A stretch of DNA of 64,000 bases from Firmicutes bacterium HGW-Firmicutes-15. Lineage in GTDB: Bacteria > Bacillota > Syntrophomonadia > Syntrophomonadales > Syntrophomonadaceae. The stretch spans positions 62,001 to 126,000 of the forward strand of contig PHAA01000007.1 in assembly GCA_002840245.1 (NCBI GenBank), in the 5' to 3' direction. The translations under genes were made by a program, and so were the position numbers. This document shows positions 17,643-27,088 of this stretch, piece by piece. Position 1 is the stretch's first letter, and every line of letters begins with the position of its first letter. Under the pieces are notes generated by a model that was given only the letters and a program-made list of their open reading frames with translations, was not told the DNA's origin and did not search any database.

Positions 17643-20027
17643 TTATAATACAGAACTATTTCTCTGTCCGTCGTGAATAAGTCCATGTCTTAAAACTATT
17701 TCCGGTTTAGGTAGGCTAATGCCCAAAGCCTCTCGTAAGACATCTTCGATGATTTCCACTGGCTTAATAATTAGCTGCTCTTTCACTTCGTCAGGTAACT
17801 CCTTAAGGTCCTTCATATTTTCTTTGGGTATCAGCACTTTCTTTATTCCAGCTCTATGAGCAGCCAAAAGTTTTTCCTTAACCCCGCCGATAGGTAATAC
17901 CGCACCTCTCAGGGTGATTTCTCCAGTCATAGCCAGGGTGGAATCTACCTTTATCCCAGTTATGAGTGAGGCTATGGCTGTGAAAAGGGCTATACCAGCT
18001 GATGGACCATCTTTCGATACAGCTCCTGACGGTACGTGAATGTGCAAATCCCTTTCTTTAAAGTTGAAATTCAGGGTGCTGATGGACAGCCTTGATTTGA
18101 CTAAGCTTAACGATATTTGGGCTGATTCCTTCATAACATCACCTAATTTGCCGGTTAGAATTAATTTGCCAGTTCCAGGCATATCAGTTCCTTCAATGAA
18201 AAGTATCTCCCCGCCGACGGGAGTCCAGGCCAGGCCGGTTGCTACACCTGGAGGGTTATCTAATTGAGCTACATCGTGCCTCGATATCTGGTTCCCTAAT
18301 ATTTCTTCCAGCATATCAGGCCTGACTACATAAGGGGTCTGTACCGTATTGGAGACGATTTTCTCCGATGTCACCCTGGCAATAGAGGCTATCTGTTTTC
18401 TCAACCCCCTCACACCAGCTTCTTGTGTATAATCAGCGATAATACCCTTTATGGTTTCATCTTCAATTACTAACATTTCATTATTTAGACCATGCTCCTC
18501 TAAAACCCCAGCTACTAAATGATCCTTAGCAATGTGATATTTCTCGTTGCTAGTGTAACTGGAAATCGGGATAATTTCCATTCTGTCCAAGAGTGGTCCC
18601 GATATATTTTCGGTAGAGTTAGCTGTCGCTATAAAGAACACCTCGGACAGATCATAAGGCACTTCCAGATAATGGTCTGTAAAGCTATTGTTTTGTTCTG
18701 GATCTAATACTTCCAAAAGTGCACTGGCTGGATCTCCATTATAGGCAGTCATAAGTTTATCCACCTCATCAAGAACAAATACTGGGTTCTTCTCGCCAGC
18801 CTTCCTCATGTTCTGAATAATTCTTCCTGGCAAAGCACCAATATAGGTCCGACGATGGCCTCGAATCTCAGCTTCGTCTTTAATTCCGCCTAAACTTACG
18901 CGAATATATTTCCTGCCCAGGGCCTCAGCAATACTCTTACCCAGGCTAGTTTTCCCGGTTCCAGGAGGCCCCACTAATAGTATAATCGAGCCCTTCTTAT
19001 CCTTCTTAAGCTTCATAACCGCTAGATGTTGTATTATCCGGTCCTTAACCTTTTCCAGGCCATAGTGCTGTTCATCCAAAATCCTTCTGGCTTCTTGAAG
19101 ATTTATTTCTTTAGATTCACCTTCACGCCAAGGAAGTTCAACCAGTATATCCAGATAATTTCGTATAATATTGTAATCGGGGCTGCTAGGGTTTTGGCTT
19201 TCAAACTTGCTTACTTCTTCAAGGGCAGTTTTCAACACCTCATCAGGCATACCCGCCGACTCGATTCTTTTTCGGTAATCCTTTCCATCTGTGCCGTTGC
19301 CACTGTTACCCTCATTTAATTCCTCCTGAATAGACTTCAGATGTTCACGCAAGACTGTTTCACGTTGAGCTTTATTAGCCTTTTCACTAAACCTCTCAGC
19401 CATTTCGAATTGTAGCTTGATGGACTCTTTTTGTTTAAGCAAATGGTCCATAAACTGCAAACATCTTTGTTTTAAGGATCGTATTTCAATCAAACCTTGC
19501 TTTTCTGCATTGGAAATACGCAAATATTGTCCAAGTTGTCCCATTAAAACATTCAAGTCGATTTCTTTATCGAAGGCTTTAATAAAAGGCTCTGAGCCTT
19601 TAAAATTCATGCCAATTTCACGTACTAATCCTTTTATATACGCCAACATTTCTTCCTGACTCTTTATGTCCAGGTCAATAATATCAGGCGCTATATCGTA
19701 GTTGGCCCAGATTGCTCCAGCGTCAAAGTTCAAATCAGTAAGTTCAACTCGATCAACTGCTTTGATCTTCAGGAGACTATGTTGTTCTTTCTGAATGATA
19801 TCCAATACTCTTACCAGGGTTCCAACCATATAAAAATCAGCTTCAGTCAAAGAATTCTGATTGAAATTTTGTTTTAAAGATAAAATAATTGCACTTTTTT
19901 CATCATCAGATAGTAATATCTTAAGAGATTCGCTTTTTAAAGCTAAGGTATACTCCATCCCCGGCAATAAGATAAGGTCTGAACTGGGCACCACTTTTAG
20001 CTCTTGATTTACCGCATTATTAGCCAT
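17643..20027 (-). CDS. lon: ATP-dependent protease Lon
   Basis: A 794-residue LonA protease, normal length. Residues 10-205 are the N-terminal substrate-recognition domain, then a coiled-coil region, the AAA+ module (Walker A GPPGTGKT at 353-360, Walker B FVLDEVDK) and the C-terminal protease. The catalytic dyad is Ser676 in KDGPSAG and a lysine of GGVKEK about 43 residues on. It degrades misfolded and regulatory proteins in the cytoplasm. GGAAGG precedes the ATG. A 16-bp inverted repeat (20056-20071) lies just upstream. Confidence 0.97.
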   Translation of the reverse strand: MANNAVNQELKVVPSSDLILLPGMEYTLALKSESLKILLSDDEKSAIILSLKQNFNQNSLTEADFYMVGTLVRVLDIIQKEQHSLLKIKAVDRVELTDLNFDAGAIWANYDIAPDIIDLDIKSQEEMLAYIKGLVREIGMNFKGSEPFIKAFDKEIDLNVLMGQLGQYLRISNAEKQGLIEIRSLKQRCLQFMDHLLKQKESIKLQFEMAERFSEKANKAQRETVLREHLKSIQEELNEGNSGNGTDGKDYRKRIESAGMPDEVLKTALEEVSKFESQNPSSPDYNIIRNYLDILVELPWREGESKEINLQEARRILDEQHYGLEKVKDRIIQHLAVMKLKKDKKGSIILLVGPPGTGKTSLGKSIAEALGRKYIRVSLGGIKDEAEIRGHRRTYIGALPGRIIQNMRKAGEKNPVFVLDEVDKLMTAYNGDPASALLEVLDPEQNNSFTDHYLEVPYDLSEVFFIATANSTENISGPLLDRMEIIPISSYTSNEKYHIAKDHLVAGVLEEHGLNNEMLVIEDETIKGIIADYTQEAGVRGLRKQIASIARVTSEKIVSNTVQTPYVVRPDMLEEILGNQISRHDVAQLDNPPGVATGLAWTPVGGEILFIEGTDMPGTGKLILTGKLGDVMKESAQISLSLVKSRLSISTLNFNFKERDLHIHVPSGAVSKDGPSAGIALFTAIASLITGIKVDSTLAMTGEITLRGAVLPIGGVKEKLLAAHRAGIKKVLIPKENMKDLKELPDEVKEQLIIKPVEIIEDVLREALGISLPKPEIVLRHGLIHDGQRNSSVL

Positions 20028-20055
20028 ATTATATGCCTTCCTTTCTGTAATTGGA

Positions 20056-20071
20056 TCACTATATAAAGTGA
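20056..20071. promoter_or_regulatory. Inverted repeat upstream of lon
   Basis: Arms TCACT and AGTGA flank ATATAA, which on the minus strand contains a TATATA -10-like core. It could be an operator overlapping the lon promoter; no matching regulator is identified. Confidence 0.35.
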
Positions 20072-20100
20072 ACGCTCGTTTAATAACGACCCAAATAACT

Positions 20101-20119
20101 GGGGATAGCTAGTATCCCC
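20101..20119 (-). terminator. Hairpin after the tetR gene
   Basis: Perfect 7-bp stem GGGGATA/TATCCCC with a five-base loop, 22 bases past the tetR stop codon. The downstream T content is modest, so termination strength is uncertain. Confidence 0.5.
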
Positions 20120-20141
20120 GAATAATTTCAACAAGTTAGAT

Positions 20142-20705
20142 CTATCTTAATAATGCATCCTTGATCATTCTGATCAAGTCGTCGAGCATAGGATCTGCAG
20201 CATCTTTTCTATTATGGTAACGAACTGCTATGCTCTTAACTGGATTAAAAAGAATCGCTGTTATAGTAGCATTATCAACATCTTTAATAATTTGTCTTGC
20301 CTTAAGATCATCAAATATTAAGGTTATTTTTGACTTTCCTTCAATTACCTTGCAGCCATTGACCAGGGCCGGACAACTGGAGAACTGCTCAACGAAATAG
20401 AACTCTTCTCCGTACTCAATAATATAGGTGTAATAGGCCCGAACCAGCGATTCAATAAACTGCTCTCCGCTCATATCTGTTCTAACCCTACTATATAAAT
20501 AAGTATAGACTTCCTCGTAATACTCTCTATAGATATCGTTGAGCATAGAATCCTTGCTGTCGTAATACACATACACAGTAGCAGGGGATACACCTGCCTC
20601 TTTTGCAATCTTGGAGATAGAGGCACCGTGGAAACCCTCAGCTAGTATTAACTTGATCACGGCTTGCTTTATATTCTGTTGTTTATTATCATCTTTTCTT
20701 CTCAT
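20142..20705 (-). CDS. TetR-family transcriptional regulator
   Basis: A 187-residue regulator. The N-terminal helix-turn-helix is typical (ISKIAKEAGVSPATVYVYYDSKD at residues 26-48, quoted here only by its ends ISKIAKEAG and TVYVYY). The C-terminal ligand domain is not informative about the inducer. AAGGTGAGG precedes the ATG. A perfect inverted repeat lies between the -35 and -10 elements of its own promoter, so autorepression is likely. Neighbours lon and the cysteine-cluster gene share its strand; which of them it controls cannot be told. Confidence 0.88.
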   Translation of the reverse strand: MRRKDDNKQQNIKQAVIKLILAEGFHGASISKIAKEAGVSPATVYVYYDSKDSMLNDIYREYYEEVYTYLYSRVRTDMSGEQFIESLVRAYYTYIIEYGEEFYFVEQFSSCPALVNGCKVIEGKSKITLIFDDLKARQIIKDVDNATITAILFNPVKSIAVRYHNRKDAADPMLDDLIRMIKDALLR

Positions 20706-20722
20706 TGCCTCACCTTAATTGT

Positions 20723-20751
20723 ATATTAAATGATCATTCATTTATAGTCAA
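20723..20751 (-). promoter_or_regulatory. tetR promoter with embedded operator
   Basis: On the minus strand TTGACT (20746-20751) and TAATAT (20723-20728) are 17 bases apart. Inside lies an inverted repeat, TAAATGA-TCAT-TCATTTA (20727-20744), a form typical of TetR operators. A bound dimer would block RNA polymerase. Confidence 0.65.
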
Positions 20752-20780
20752 GACATTTATGTTGCCTAAATCCAGGATTT

Positions 20781-21506
20781 CTAGTGATTGGTCACAGCCT
20801 GAAACTTTATCCGTCTAGCCTCAAATTTCTCGTTAGCTTTCATAATTGCTTTGGCTACCCTGCTGTCTGGAAATAGGCGTCCGTTTTTGCCGGACTCGTC
20901 GTTGTACTTGAGAAAGACGTCGTAAACTTTGATCGCGAGAATGGCCAACTGGGATGAGTTTTTCGGCACTAGCTCAGCAGGGAAGCATTCAGCACGCTCT
21001 CGCAAGAACATTGCTGCGGCTTGTACCGCTGAATGCTGGTCGCTGTCGCGCTTGGTAGGGTAACTGAACTTCCAGTGCCGTATCCGCTGATTAATCAGAG
21101 CTTTGTCAGTGTCACCCGCTTCAATTCCGGCTGCGGTGAATATCCGGCAGTCGTAGCTGCGACAGGTTAATGAGCGATGCTCATAGATCGAACACTTGTT
21201 ATCGATCAGCATAGGGCAGTGGCCATTCTCATAGTAACCCAACAACACATTACCCTTGGGCAGACCGGGTGCCGCGAATAAGAGTTTTCTATTTATCTGG
21301 GTAAGTGTCTGGGTTTCTTCTGGTCTGATATGGATGAAGTATGACGACGTACAGCAGGCTTTGCACTCACCGCAAGGTACATCAGTTCCGTTTTCTTTTA
21401 CTAGCGTGTTCCGTGTACGACGAAGCCATGAAGAGAAGCAGCCAGCCGGTAGATATTGCTGTTCGGCCATGTCTTCGACACCGAGTAGTTTTATATCGTT
21501 ATCCAT
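20781..21506 (-). CDS. YkgJ-type cysteine-cluster protein
   Basis: A 241-residue soluble protein with CGECKACC near residue 48 and a later CSIYEHRSLTCRSYDC block, the layout of YkgJ/UPF0153 cysteine-cluster proteins that are predicted to bind zinc or iron-sulfur. The exact role is unknown. The frame extends to 21533 but the ATG at 21506 has AAAGGTG eight bases upstream. It lies 75 bases before the tetR start on the same strand, with a separate promoter for tetR in between. Confidence 0.78.
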   Translation of the reverse strand: MDNDIKLLGVEDMAEQQYLPAGCFSSWLRRTRNTLVKENGTDVPCGECKACCTSSYFIHIRPEETQTLTQINRKLLFAAPGLPKGNVLLGYYENGHCPMLIDNKCSIYEHRSLTCRSYDCRIFTAAGIEAGDTDKALINQRIRHWKFSYPTKRDSDQHSAVQAAAMFLRERAECFPAELVPKNSSQLAILAIKVYDVFLKYNDESGKNGRLFPDSRVAKAIMKANEKFEARRIKFQAVTNH

Positions 21507-21830
21507 CGGATCAACACCTTTCAGACAATTCATCGGGATTCTGCTAATCAGAGGAAGGTATAAAGTTCAGGAAATCTTCCGTTTTCAAAAACAAGTAATA
21601 TTAAGCATGTGTTCAAATCTATAATACTCCACTTCCCTTTTTACATAAATACATAATTTGATTATCTTACTGCTTTTACATGCAATTAAATAAACATAGT
21701 TGCTTGTGATTTAATACATGAGTGTTAAAATGTTAGGTGCCTGGCGTGCATGGCCACGTGGATAATGGTCCTTTAAATAGCGTACAAGTTATCGGTCAAC
21801 TATTTTAAGAAGATATGAGGTTGTAAAGAA
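21507..21830. other. Divergent intergenic region
   Basis: A+T-rich, between the minus cysteine-cluster gene and the plus helicase gene. It contains the helicase promoter candidate and an untranslated leader of about 95 bases with a short G+C-rich hairpin near 21735-21760. No gene is visible. Confidence 0.55.
21704..21731 (+). promoter_or_regulatory. Candidate helicase promoter
   Basis: TTGTGA and TAAAAT separated by 16 bases lie about 100 bases before the helicase ATG. The long leader would suit post-transcriptional cold control, as known for some DEAD-box genes, but this is inferred. Confidence 0.4.
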
Positions 21831-23273
21831 ATGGTTAGGATAGATTTTAAGCAGTATGGTTTTTCTGATGAAATATTGCATGCGATAGAAAAATTAGGCT
21901 ATGAAAACCCCACCGATGTCCAGGAGCAGGTTCTCCCTCATGCATTTAAAGGCAGGGATCTAATAGTACAAGCTCAAACCGGCAGTGGTAAAACCGCTGC
22001 TTTCGCGATACCGATCTGTCAAAATATTGTTCTAGAACAAAAGCAACCCCAGGTATTAGTGCTTACCCCAACGAGGGAATTAGCTGTCCAAGTCCAAGAG
22101 GAGATTGCCAATATCGGTCGCTTCAATCGAATCCGGGTTGCTGCCATTTACGGACAACAGCCAATTTACTTTCAAAGAAATCAGCTTCGGCAACGGGTCC
22201 ATATCATTGTTGCCACGCCTGGAAGAATTTTGGACCATCTGCAGCGAGGAAATGTTAGCTTTGAAGAGATAAGGTACCTGGTGCTTGATGAGGCTGATGA
22301 AATGCTAGATATGGGCTTTATTGATCAGGTGGAGGCCATTTTAAAAGTTATGCCTCCCGATCGTGTAACGATGTTATTCTCTGCTACCATGCCTGATGCC
22401 ATAGAAAAAATATGCAGTCAATATATGCGCAGCCCCAAGAAGATTGAAGTAGTTTCACAAAACCCAACCACAGCTAGAATTGAGCAATATTATTATACCG
22501 TCGAAGAGGATGACAAATACCATCTCTTGAGTCAAATTATCAATACTCATAGGCCGGATAGTTGTATTGTCTTCTGTCATACCAGGGAAAAAGTGAAACT
22601 ATTATACCATCGGATGAAGACACAAGGACATAGTTGTTGGGCCTTGCATGGCGGAATGGAACAGCGGGATCGCCTGGCAACGATGCAGGGTTTTAAGAAC
22701 GGGGAATTCCCTTTTCTTATCGCTACGGACGTCGCCGCCAGAGGAATCGATATCGAAGAGCTTAGCCTGGTTATTAATTATGACATTCCTTTTGAAAAAG
22801 AAAAATACGTTCATCGCATTGGTCGGACGGGACGAATAAACAACGAGGGGCTTGCAATTACCCTCATCTCCCGTTGTGAAATGAAAATGCTGCAAGAGAT
22901 TGAGAACTATGTGGGCTATCAGATACCCGAGAAAGCACTGCCCTCCCTTCAAGAGCTTCTAGATGGAACGACTCGGGTTGAAGTGATAAATGCCTACAGA
23001 CCTACCCCTAAGCGTGACCGCTGTGCCGAATTAAATGCCGATATCATAAAATTACGGATCAACGCCGGCAAGAAAAAAAATATGCGACCCGGCGATATCC
23101 TTGGCGCACTTACGAAAATTGAATGCGTAAGAGCTTGTGATATTGGGATTATTGATGTGCAGGACCATTTTTCTTATGTAGATATCCTGGCAAATAAGGG
23201 AGGTCTTGTTCTAGAAGCACTAAAGGATATGCCCATTAAGGGAAAAAAGGTAAACGTGAAGCCGATTGAGTAG
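21831..23273 (+). CDS. DEAD-box ATP-dependent RNA helicase with DbpA-type RNA-binding domain
   Basis: A 480-residue helicase. Q motif VQEQVLPHA, Walker A AQTGSGKTA, VLDEADEM (DEAD), SAT and HRIGRTGR are all present in order within residues 1-350. The C-terminal 75 residues (from about 402) form a DbpA-type RNA-recognition fold, GDILGALTK to VNVKPIE, which in the DbpA/YxiN group targets 23S rRNA hairpin 92. A ribosome-assembly role is therefore likely, although CshA/DeaD-like functions are possible. GAGG precedes the ATG at a somewhat long distance. Confidence 0.92.
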   Translation: MVRIDFKQYGFSDEILHAIEKLGYENPTDVQEQVLPHAFKGRDLIVQAQTGSGKTAAFAIPICQNIVLEQKQPQVLVLTPTRELAVQVQEEIANIGRFNRIRVAAIYGQQPIYFQRNQLRQRVHIIVATPGRILDHLQRGNVSFEEIRYLVLDEADEMLDMGFIDQVEAILKVMPPDRVTMLFSATMPDAIEKICSQYMRSPKKIEVVSQNPTTARIEQYYYTVEEDDKYHLLSQIINTHRPDSCIVFCHTREKVKLLYHRMKTQGHSCWALHGGMEQRDRLATMQGFKNGEFPFLIATDVAARGIDIEELSLVINYDIPFEKEKYVHRIGRTGRINNEGLAITLISRCEMKMLQEIENYVGYQIPEKALPSLQELLDGTTRVEVINAYRPTPKRDRCAELNADIIKLRINAGKKKNMRPGDILGALTKIECVRACDIGIIDVQDHFSYVDILANKGGLVLEALKDMPIKGKKVNVKPIE

Positions 23274-23495
23274 AATAAGAAATGTAGGTGGAAGAGACAT
23301 TTTGATTTGCCCTAAATACCTAAAAAACAAATTCATAATAGAAGGAATAATATCTGCAATTGTAGAATTCTGCAAATATATTGAAAAAGGTGCTTGCCAT
23401 GCATTATGTAAATGTTACCAAGCTGTCCAGCCTATAATTCCGCTTGGTAGTAATGATGTTGCCTTTCCATCCATATGCTTTTGGAGGTTGTAATA

Positions 23496-24344
23496 ATGAA
23501 ATCCAACAAAAATCTTATTTTAGTCATATTTATCCTGGCGCTTTTTACTCCCCAACTCATATTGGGGTATCAAAACAACAGTCAGAAACAGAAGAGTGTT
23601 GAAAAGATGCCCGAAGCTACATTAACAGAAAATAGCATCCCGGAGCCACGGCAACCTGAAAAAGAGCTTGTCAAAATACCGGTTACGCCTGGAAAAACGG
23701 TGTCTATTCCCATTCTTATGTACCATGAAATAGGTGAAGGTCCTGATTGCATGTGGGTAACGGAAAAAGATTTCTATAATCAAATGAAATATTTGCACGA
23801 TAACGGCTATCAAACTATTAGTTTATCCCAAGCAGTTGAACTATTGACTGGTCATTACGATACCAGCAAAAAAGTGGTGCTAAGTTTTGATGACGGATAT
23901 CTTACCTTCTATTCCTATGCTTGGCCGATTTTGAAAGAATTTGATCAACAGGCTACTATCTTCATTATTAGTAAACTGGTAGGAACTCCGGATTATTTGA
24001 CCTGGGAGCAAATCAGATTCCTGGCCTCCAACGGTATCGAAGTCGGCGGACATACTAGAACCCATCCCCTTTTGCCTACATTAAGCGCTGCGCAATCTGA
24101 TGCAGAAATAACTGGGGGAAAACAGGATATAGAAGCCCAACTGGGTAAGAAAATCAATACATTTTGTTATCCAACTGGAAAATATAATGCCCAGATAGTA
24201 AAGCAGGTGAAGGATGCGGGATATGTGGCAGCAGTTACCATGGAACAGCGCAAAAGCTTCTCCACAGACAATTTACTTTTAATGCCCCGATTGGGCGTAT
24301 ATAAAGACGATCCCCTGGACCGTTTTACAGCTGTTACTAAGTAA
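23496..24344 (+). CDS. Secreted polysaccharide deacetylase (NodB domain)
   Basis: A 282-residue exported protein: signal peptide 1-24, a linker, and a NodB domain from about 75. Metal site and catalytic base are visible as SFDDGY and GGHTRTHP; PILMYHEI opens the domain. It would remove acetyl groups from an extracellular glycan or peptidoglycan. The ATG at 23496 has GGAGG; the longer frame from 23475 has none. Convergent, three bases apart, with the TPR lipoprotein gene. Confidence 0.9.
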   Translation: MKSNKNLILVIFILALFTPQLILGYQNNSQKQKSVEKMPEATLTENSIPEPRQPEKELVKIPVTPGKTVSIPILMYHEIGEGPDCMWVTEKDFYNQMKYLHDNGYQTISLSQAVELLTGHYDTSKKVVLSFDDGYLTFYSYAWPILKEFDQQATIFIISKLVGTPDYLTWEQIRFLASNGIEVGGHTRTHPLLPTLSAAQSDAEITGGKQDIEAQLGKKINTFCYPTGKYNAQIVKQVKDAGYVAAVTMEQRKSFSTDNLLLMPRLGVYKDDPLDRFTAVTK

Positions 24345-24347
24345 TTA

Positions 24348-25016
24348 CTATCTCACCAGGGCTTGAAATTCTGGCAAATTGCGCATCTGACCAAAATGAG
24401 CCTGCCTTTTGGCTACTGCTTTTACGCCTTGATCAAGTTCAATGGCTTTCTTTAAATATTTTAAGGAATCGTTAGTATTACCCCGGTCAGCATAGATTGT
24501 GGCAATCCCGTAATAACTCCAAGTATTCTGGGGATCACCCTGGATGGTTTTTTCAAACCAAAATATTGATTTATCATAATTGTTTTGCAGCTTGTAAGCC
24601 ATAGCCATATCATAAAAAGCTGGTACATAATCTGGTTTTATATCCAGGGTCTTTTGTATCAGTTCCATCCCCACCTGATAATTACCTTCGAAACAGAGTG
24701 CAATTCCCTTAGATGTATATGCTTTATAATTGTCTGGATTGGCGGCGATAGCCTTATCGAAGCTAGTTACTGCTTCCTGATACTGGTATTTTTCATATAG
24801 CTTCAAGCCCTGATCAAAACATTGTTCTGACTCTGCTGCTTTTACCGGATCTACAGTCTTAGCAACCGGTAAAGGTTGAGGATTTTCAACATTCTGCACC
24901 GTATTGGATTTTATAGGTGACTTTGTATCTGATGCGGTTTTCAATGTACATCCCTGCAAGCCGACCAGAAGTACAATTGATGCCAAAAGCATAATTTTGC
25001 CTGGATTTCTTTTCAT
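24348..25016 (-). CDS. TPR-repeat lipoprotein
   Basis: A 222-residue protein with a lipoprotein signal peptide whose lipobox ends LQGC (Cys at about 23). After a Pro/Thr-rich linker, residues 65-205 contain about four tetratricopeptide repeats (for example AVTSFDKAIAANPDNYKAY and the later SYYGIATIYADRG). TPR arrays mediate protein contacts; the partner outside the membrane is unknown. GAGGG precedes the ATG. Confidence 0.85.
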   Translation of the reverse strand: MKRNPGKIMLLASIVLLVGLQGCTLKTASDTKSPIKSNTVQNVENPQPLPVAKTVDPVKAAESEQCFDQGLKLYEKYQYQEAVTSFDKAIAANPDNYKAYTSKGIALCFEGNYQVGMELIQKTLDIKPDYVPAFYDMAMAYKLQNNYDKSIFWFEKTIQGDPQNTWSYYGIATIYADRGNTNDSLKYLKKAIELDQGVKAVAKRQAHFGQMRNLPEFQALVR

Positions 25017-25228
25017 GTTTGTTCCCTCTCTCCTCCTCTGTTGATCTGCTTAAAGAACTGTAGAATATATCCTATTAATTATATCATTAATTCTTTCCAT
25101 AACTGCTATTATAGCGCCAAAATAATGGGACGACATTTTTCTGCTTTCTTTGTGTTGCAGAAATGTATTAGAATAAGCTGTAGCTATATGTCGAATCATA
25201 AGCATCCTAAGCTGTCAGGAGGATAAGT

Positions 25229-26179
25229 TTGAAAAAGATATTGGTACTATTTATACGTTTTGTTTTAATAAGCACCCTTTTATTTGCTCTGACATCTCCA
25301 TTTGTAGTGCTTTATGGCCCCTTCACCAACATACGCAACACGGTGGTTGGTGCAGTAGGCACATCCATGCATTCTCATTGGCTGCGCTATTTTATGAGCG
25401 ATGAGAAGGTAAATAAAATATTGGCTGACTCACAGGGTACTAATGGAGACTTGAGCAACGAAATAGTATCCCAGTTCCAAAACAGTCACAGCGGTGATAT
25501 TAAACTGACTGACATCAGCAGCGCCAGATTTCAGGGCTACCTGCTTGAAATTGCCGATCCCACACGTTTGAAAGTAGGGACGGCGGCAACTCTGGGAGAA
25601 AAGGGACAGACGACCAGTGAGATAGCCAGGCAGAATGGTGCCATTGCTGCTGTAAATGCAGGAGGTTTCATGGATCCCAACGGCACCGGCAATGGCCGCG
25701 AGCCATTTGGGGTTGTCATTAGTAATGGCAGTTTCATATATGGCGATAATTTTACCGCTCCGGTGCCATTGATCGGCTTTAACAAGCAAGGTGCATTAGT
25801 CACTGGCAAGTACACCAGCAAACAGATCAAGGCTATGCAAATTACTGAGGGAATTTCATTCTATCCGACCCTTATTATAAACGGTAAAAAACAAATCACC
25901 AGCGGCGACGGAGGGTGGGGTATTGCTCCCCGCACTGCTATAGGACAAAAGGCAGATGGACATATACTGCTGCTGGTGATTGACGGCCGTCAACCTCAAC
26001 ACTCGATCGGAGCTACAATAGTTGATGTTCAAAATATTCTCTATGACAACGGTGCAGTCACTGCTGCCAACCTCGACGGAGGCTCCAGTACTACTATGTA
26101 CTTCCAGGGTAAGGTAATTAACCGACCGTGTGATTTGTTAGGTGAGCGTTCTATTCCCACTACCATTTTAGTTATTTGA
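25229..26179 (+). CDS. Phosphodiester glycosidase (NAGPA) family exported protein
   Basis: A 316-residue protein with an N-terminal membrane anchor/signal (5-30) and a NAGPA domain (about 90-316) ending with NLDGGSSTTMYF. Members cleave or rearrange N-acetylglucosamine phosphodiester links, in bacteria probably in wall or exopolysaccharide metabolism. The start is a TTG directly behind AGGAGG (25217-25222). The next gene begins 13 bases after the stop, so the two form an operon. Confidence 0.88.
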   Translation: MKKILVLFIRFVLISTLLFALTSPFVVLYGPFTNIRNTVVGAVGTSMHSHWLRYFMSDEKVNKILADSQGTNGDLSNEIVSQFQNSHSGDIKLTDISSARFQGYLLEIADPTRLKVGTAATLGEKGQTTSEIARQNGAIAAVNAGGFMDPNGTGNGREPFGVVISNGSFIYGDNFTAPVPLIGFNKQGALVTGKYTSKQIKAMQITEGISFYPTLIINGKKQITSGDGGWGIAPRTAIGQKADGHILLLVIDGRQPQHSIGATIVDVQNILYDNGAVTAANLDGGSSTTMYFQGKVINRPCDLLGERSIPTTILVI

Positions 26180-26192
26180 GGAGGAACCAAGA

Positions 26193-27044
26193 GTGAGAAA
26201 ATTTACTAGATTGCTTCTGGTAGCAGTATTATTTCAAGCTGGGATATATTTCTATTTCGATCAGGTAATACTGGTACCGGCTGCCACTTTTTCGCAGCAA
26301 ATTATTCTCGAGGGAAATAAACAAGCCATTGATCCACAAAAAATATCAACCGACCAAAAATATTGTGCCAAAATGCAAGCTGATAGTGTCACCTTTTTAA
26401 CGGCAGATAATAAAGAAATAAAAAAGGTCCCCCTGCAGGCTGAGGAAAGTGTCAGCTATTTTTCCTGGGTGCCTAATTCTCACCTGGCCTTGATTGGAAT
26501 CAGCAATAGCACATCCCAGAGTACTAGTGTGACCTTGAAAGCGATCAATCTGGATACTAACAGCCTCCCGCAAGAGCCCAAGATTAGCGGCCTGTCAGCA
26601 GGAGCAAAAATTGACAGTGTGGCTTTTTCTCCCCTGGTCAATGTGACCTATATGCGTGTCACTGCGAAAACTTCCAGTTCTATCTACCGCACCGATGCTA
26701 ATAATAAGCTTACTAAGGTGTTTACCAATTCTACCCTCGAAAGAATTGCTTGTTTGCAGAGTGTGGACATGCTGTTATATGATAACAAAGCTGATAAATC
26801 AGTCTATGCCCGCAGTACTAACGGGAAGATTAAGATGGTTTCGCCCAAAGTTGGGCATTTTGCTCTGATTGGTACCGATAAGGATGATAATATCTATATT
26901 GGACGTTTAAGCAGTACAGGGTTAGTTTCTACTATATTAAAAGGTACCATTAACGGGAATTTCACAGAATACCAAACATTTACCACCCCCTCATCCCAGG
27001 CTTCGATAACTGTAAGCTATGACGGCAAGCTGCAATTAAAGTAA
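26193..27044 (+). CDS. Exported protein of unknown function, propeller-like
   Basis: A 283-residue protein with a signal peptide or anchor (1-25) followed by repeated beta-rich units with patterns such as VSYFSWVPNSHLALIG and KIDSVAFSPLVNVTYM, suggestive of a WD40/TolB-like propeller. I recognise no named family. GTG start behind GAGGAGG. Tight linkage to the phosphodiester glycosidase suggests they act together at the surface, but no direct evidence of this is visible. Confidence 0.7.
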   Translation: MRKFTRLLLVAVLFQAGIYFYFDQVILVPAATFSQQIILEGNKQAIDPQKISTDQKYCAKMQADSVTFLTADNKEIKKVPLQAEESVSYFSWVPNSHLALIGISNSTSQSTSVTLKAINLDTNSLPQEPKISGLSAGAKIDSVAFSPLVNVTYMRVTAKTSSSIYRTDANNKLTKVFTNSTLERIACLQSVDMLLYDNKADKSVYARSTNGKIKMVSPKVGHFALIGTDKDDNIYIGRLSSTGLVSTILKGTINGNFTEYQTFTTPSSQASITVSYDGKLQLK

Positions 27045-27088
27045 TAACGTTGACACCTCCTTATTGTCTGAAAATAAATAAGCTGGTT

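Noticed and set aside
23266-23493. 75-residue frame between helicase and deacetylase
   Set aside because: Starts inside the helicase end and has no ribosome site; composition is not protein-like.
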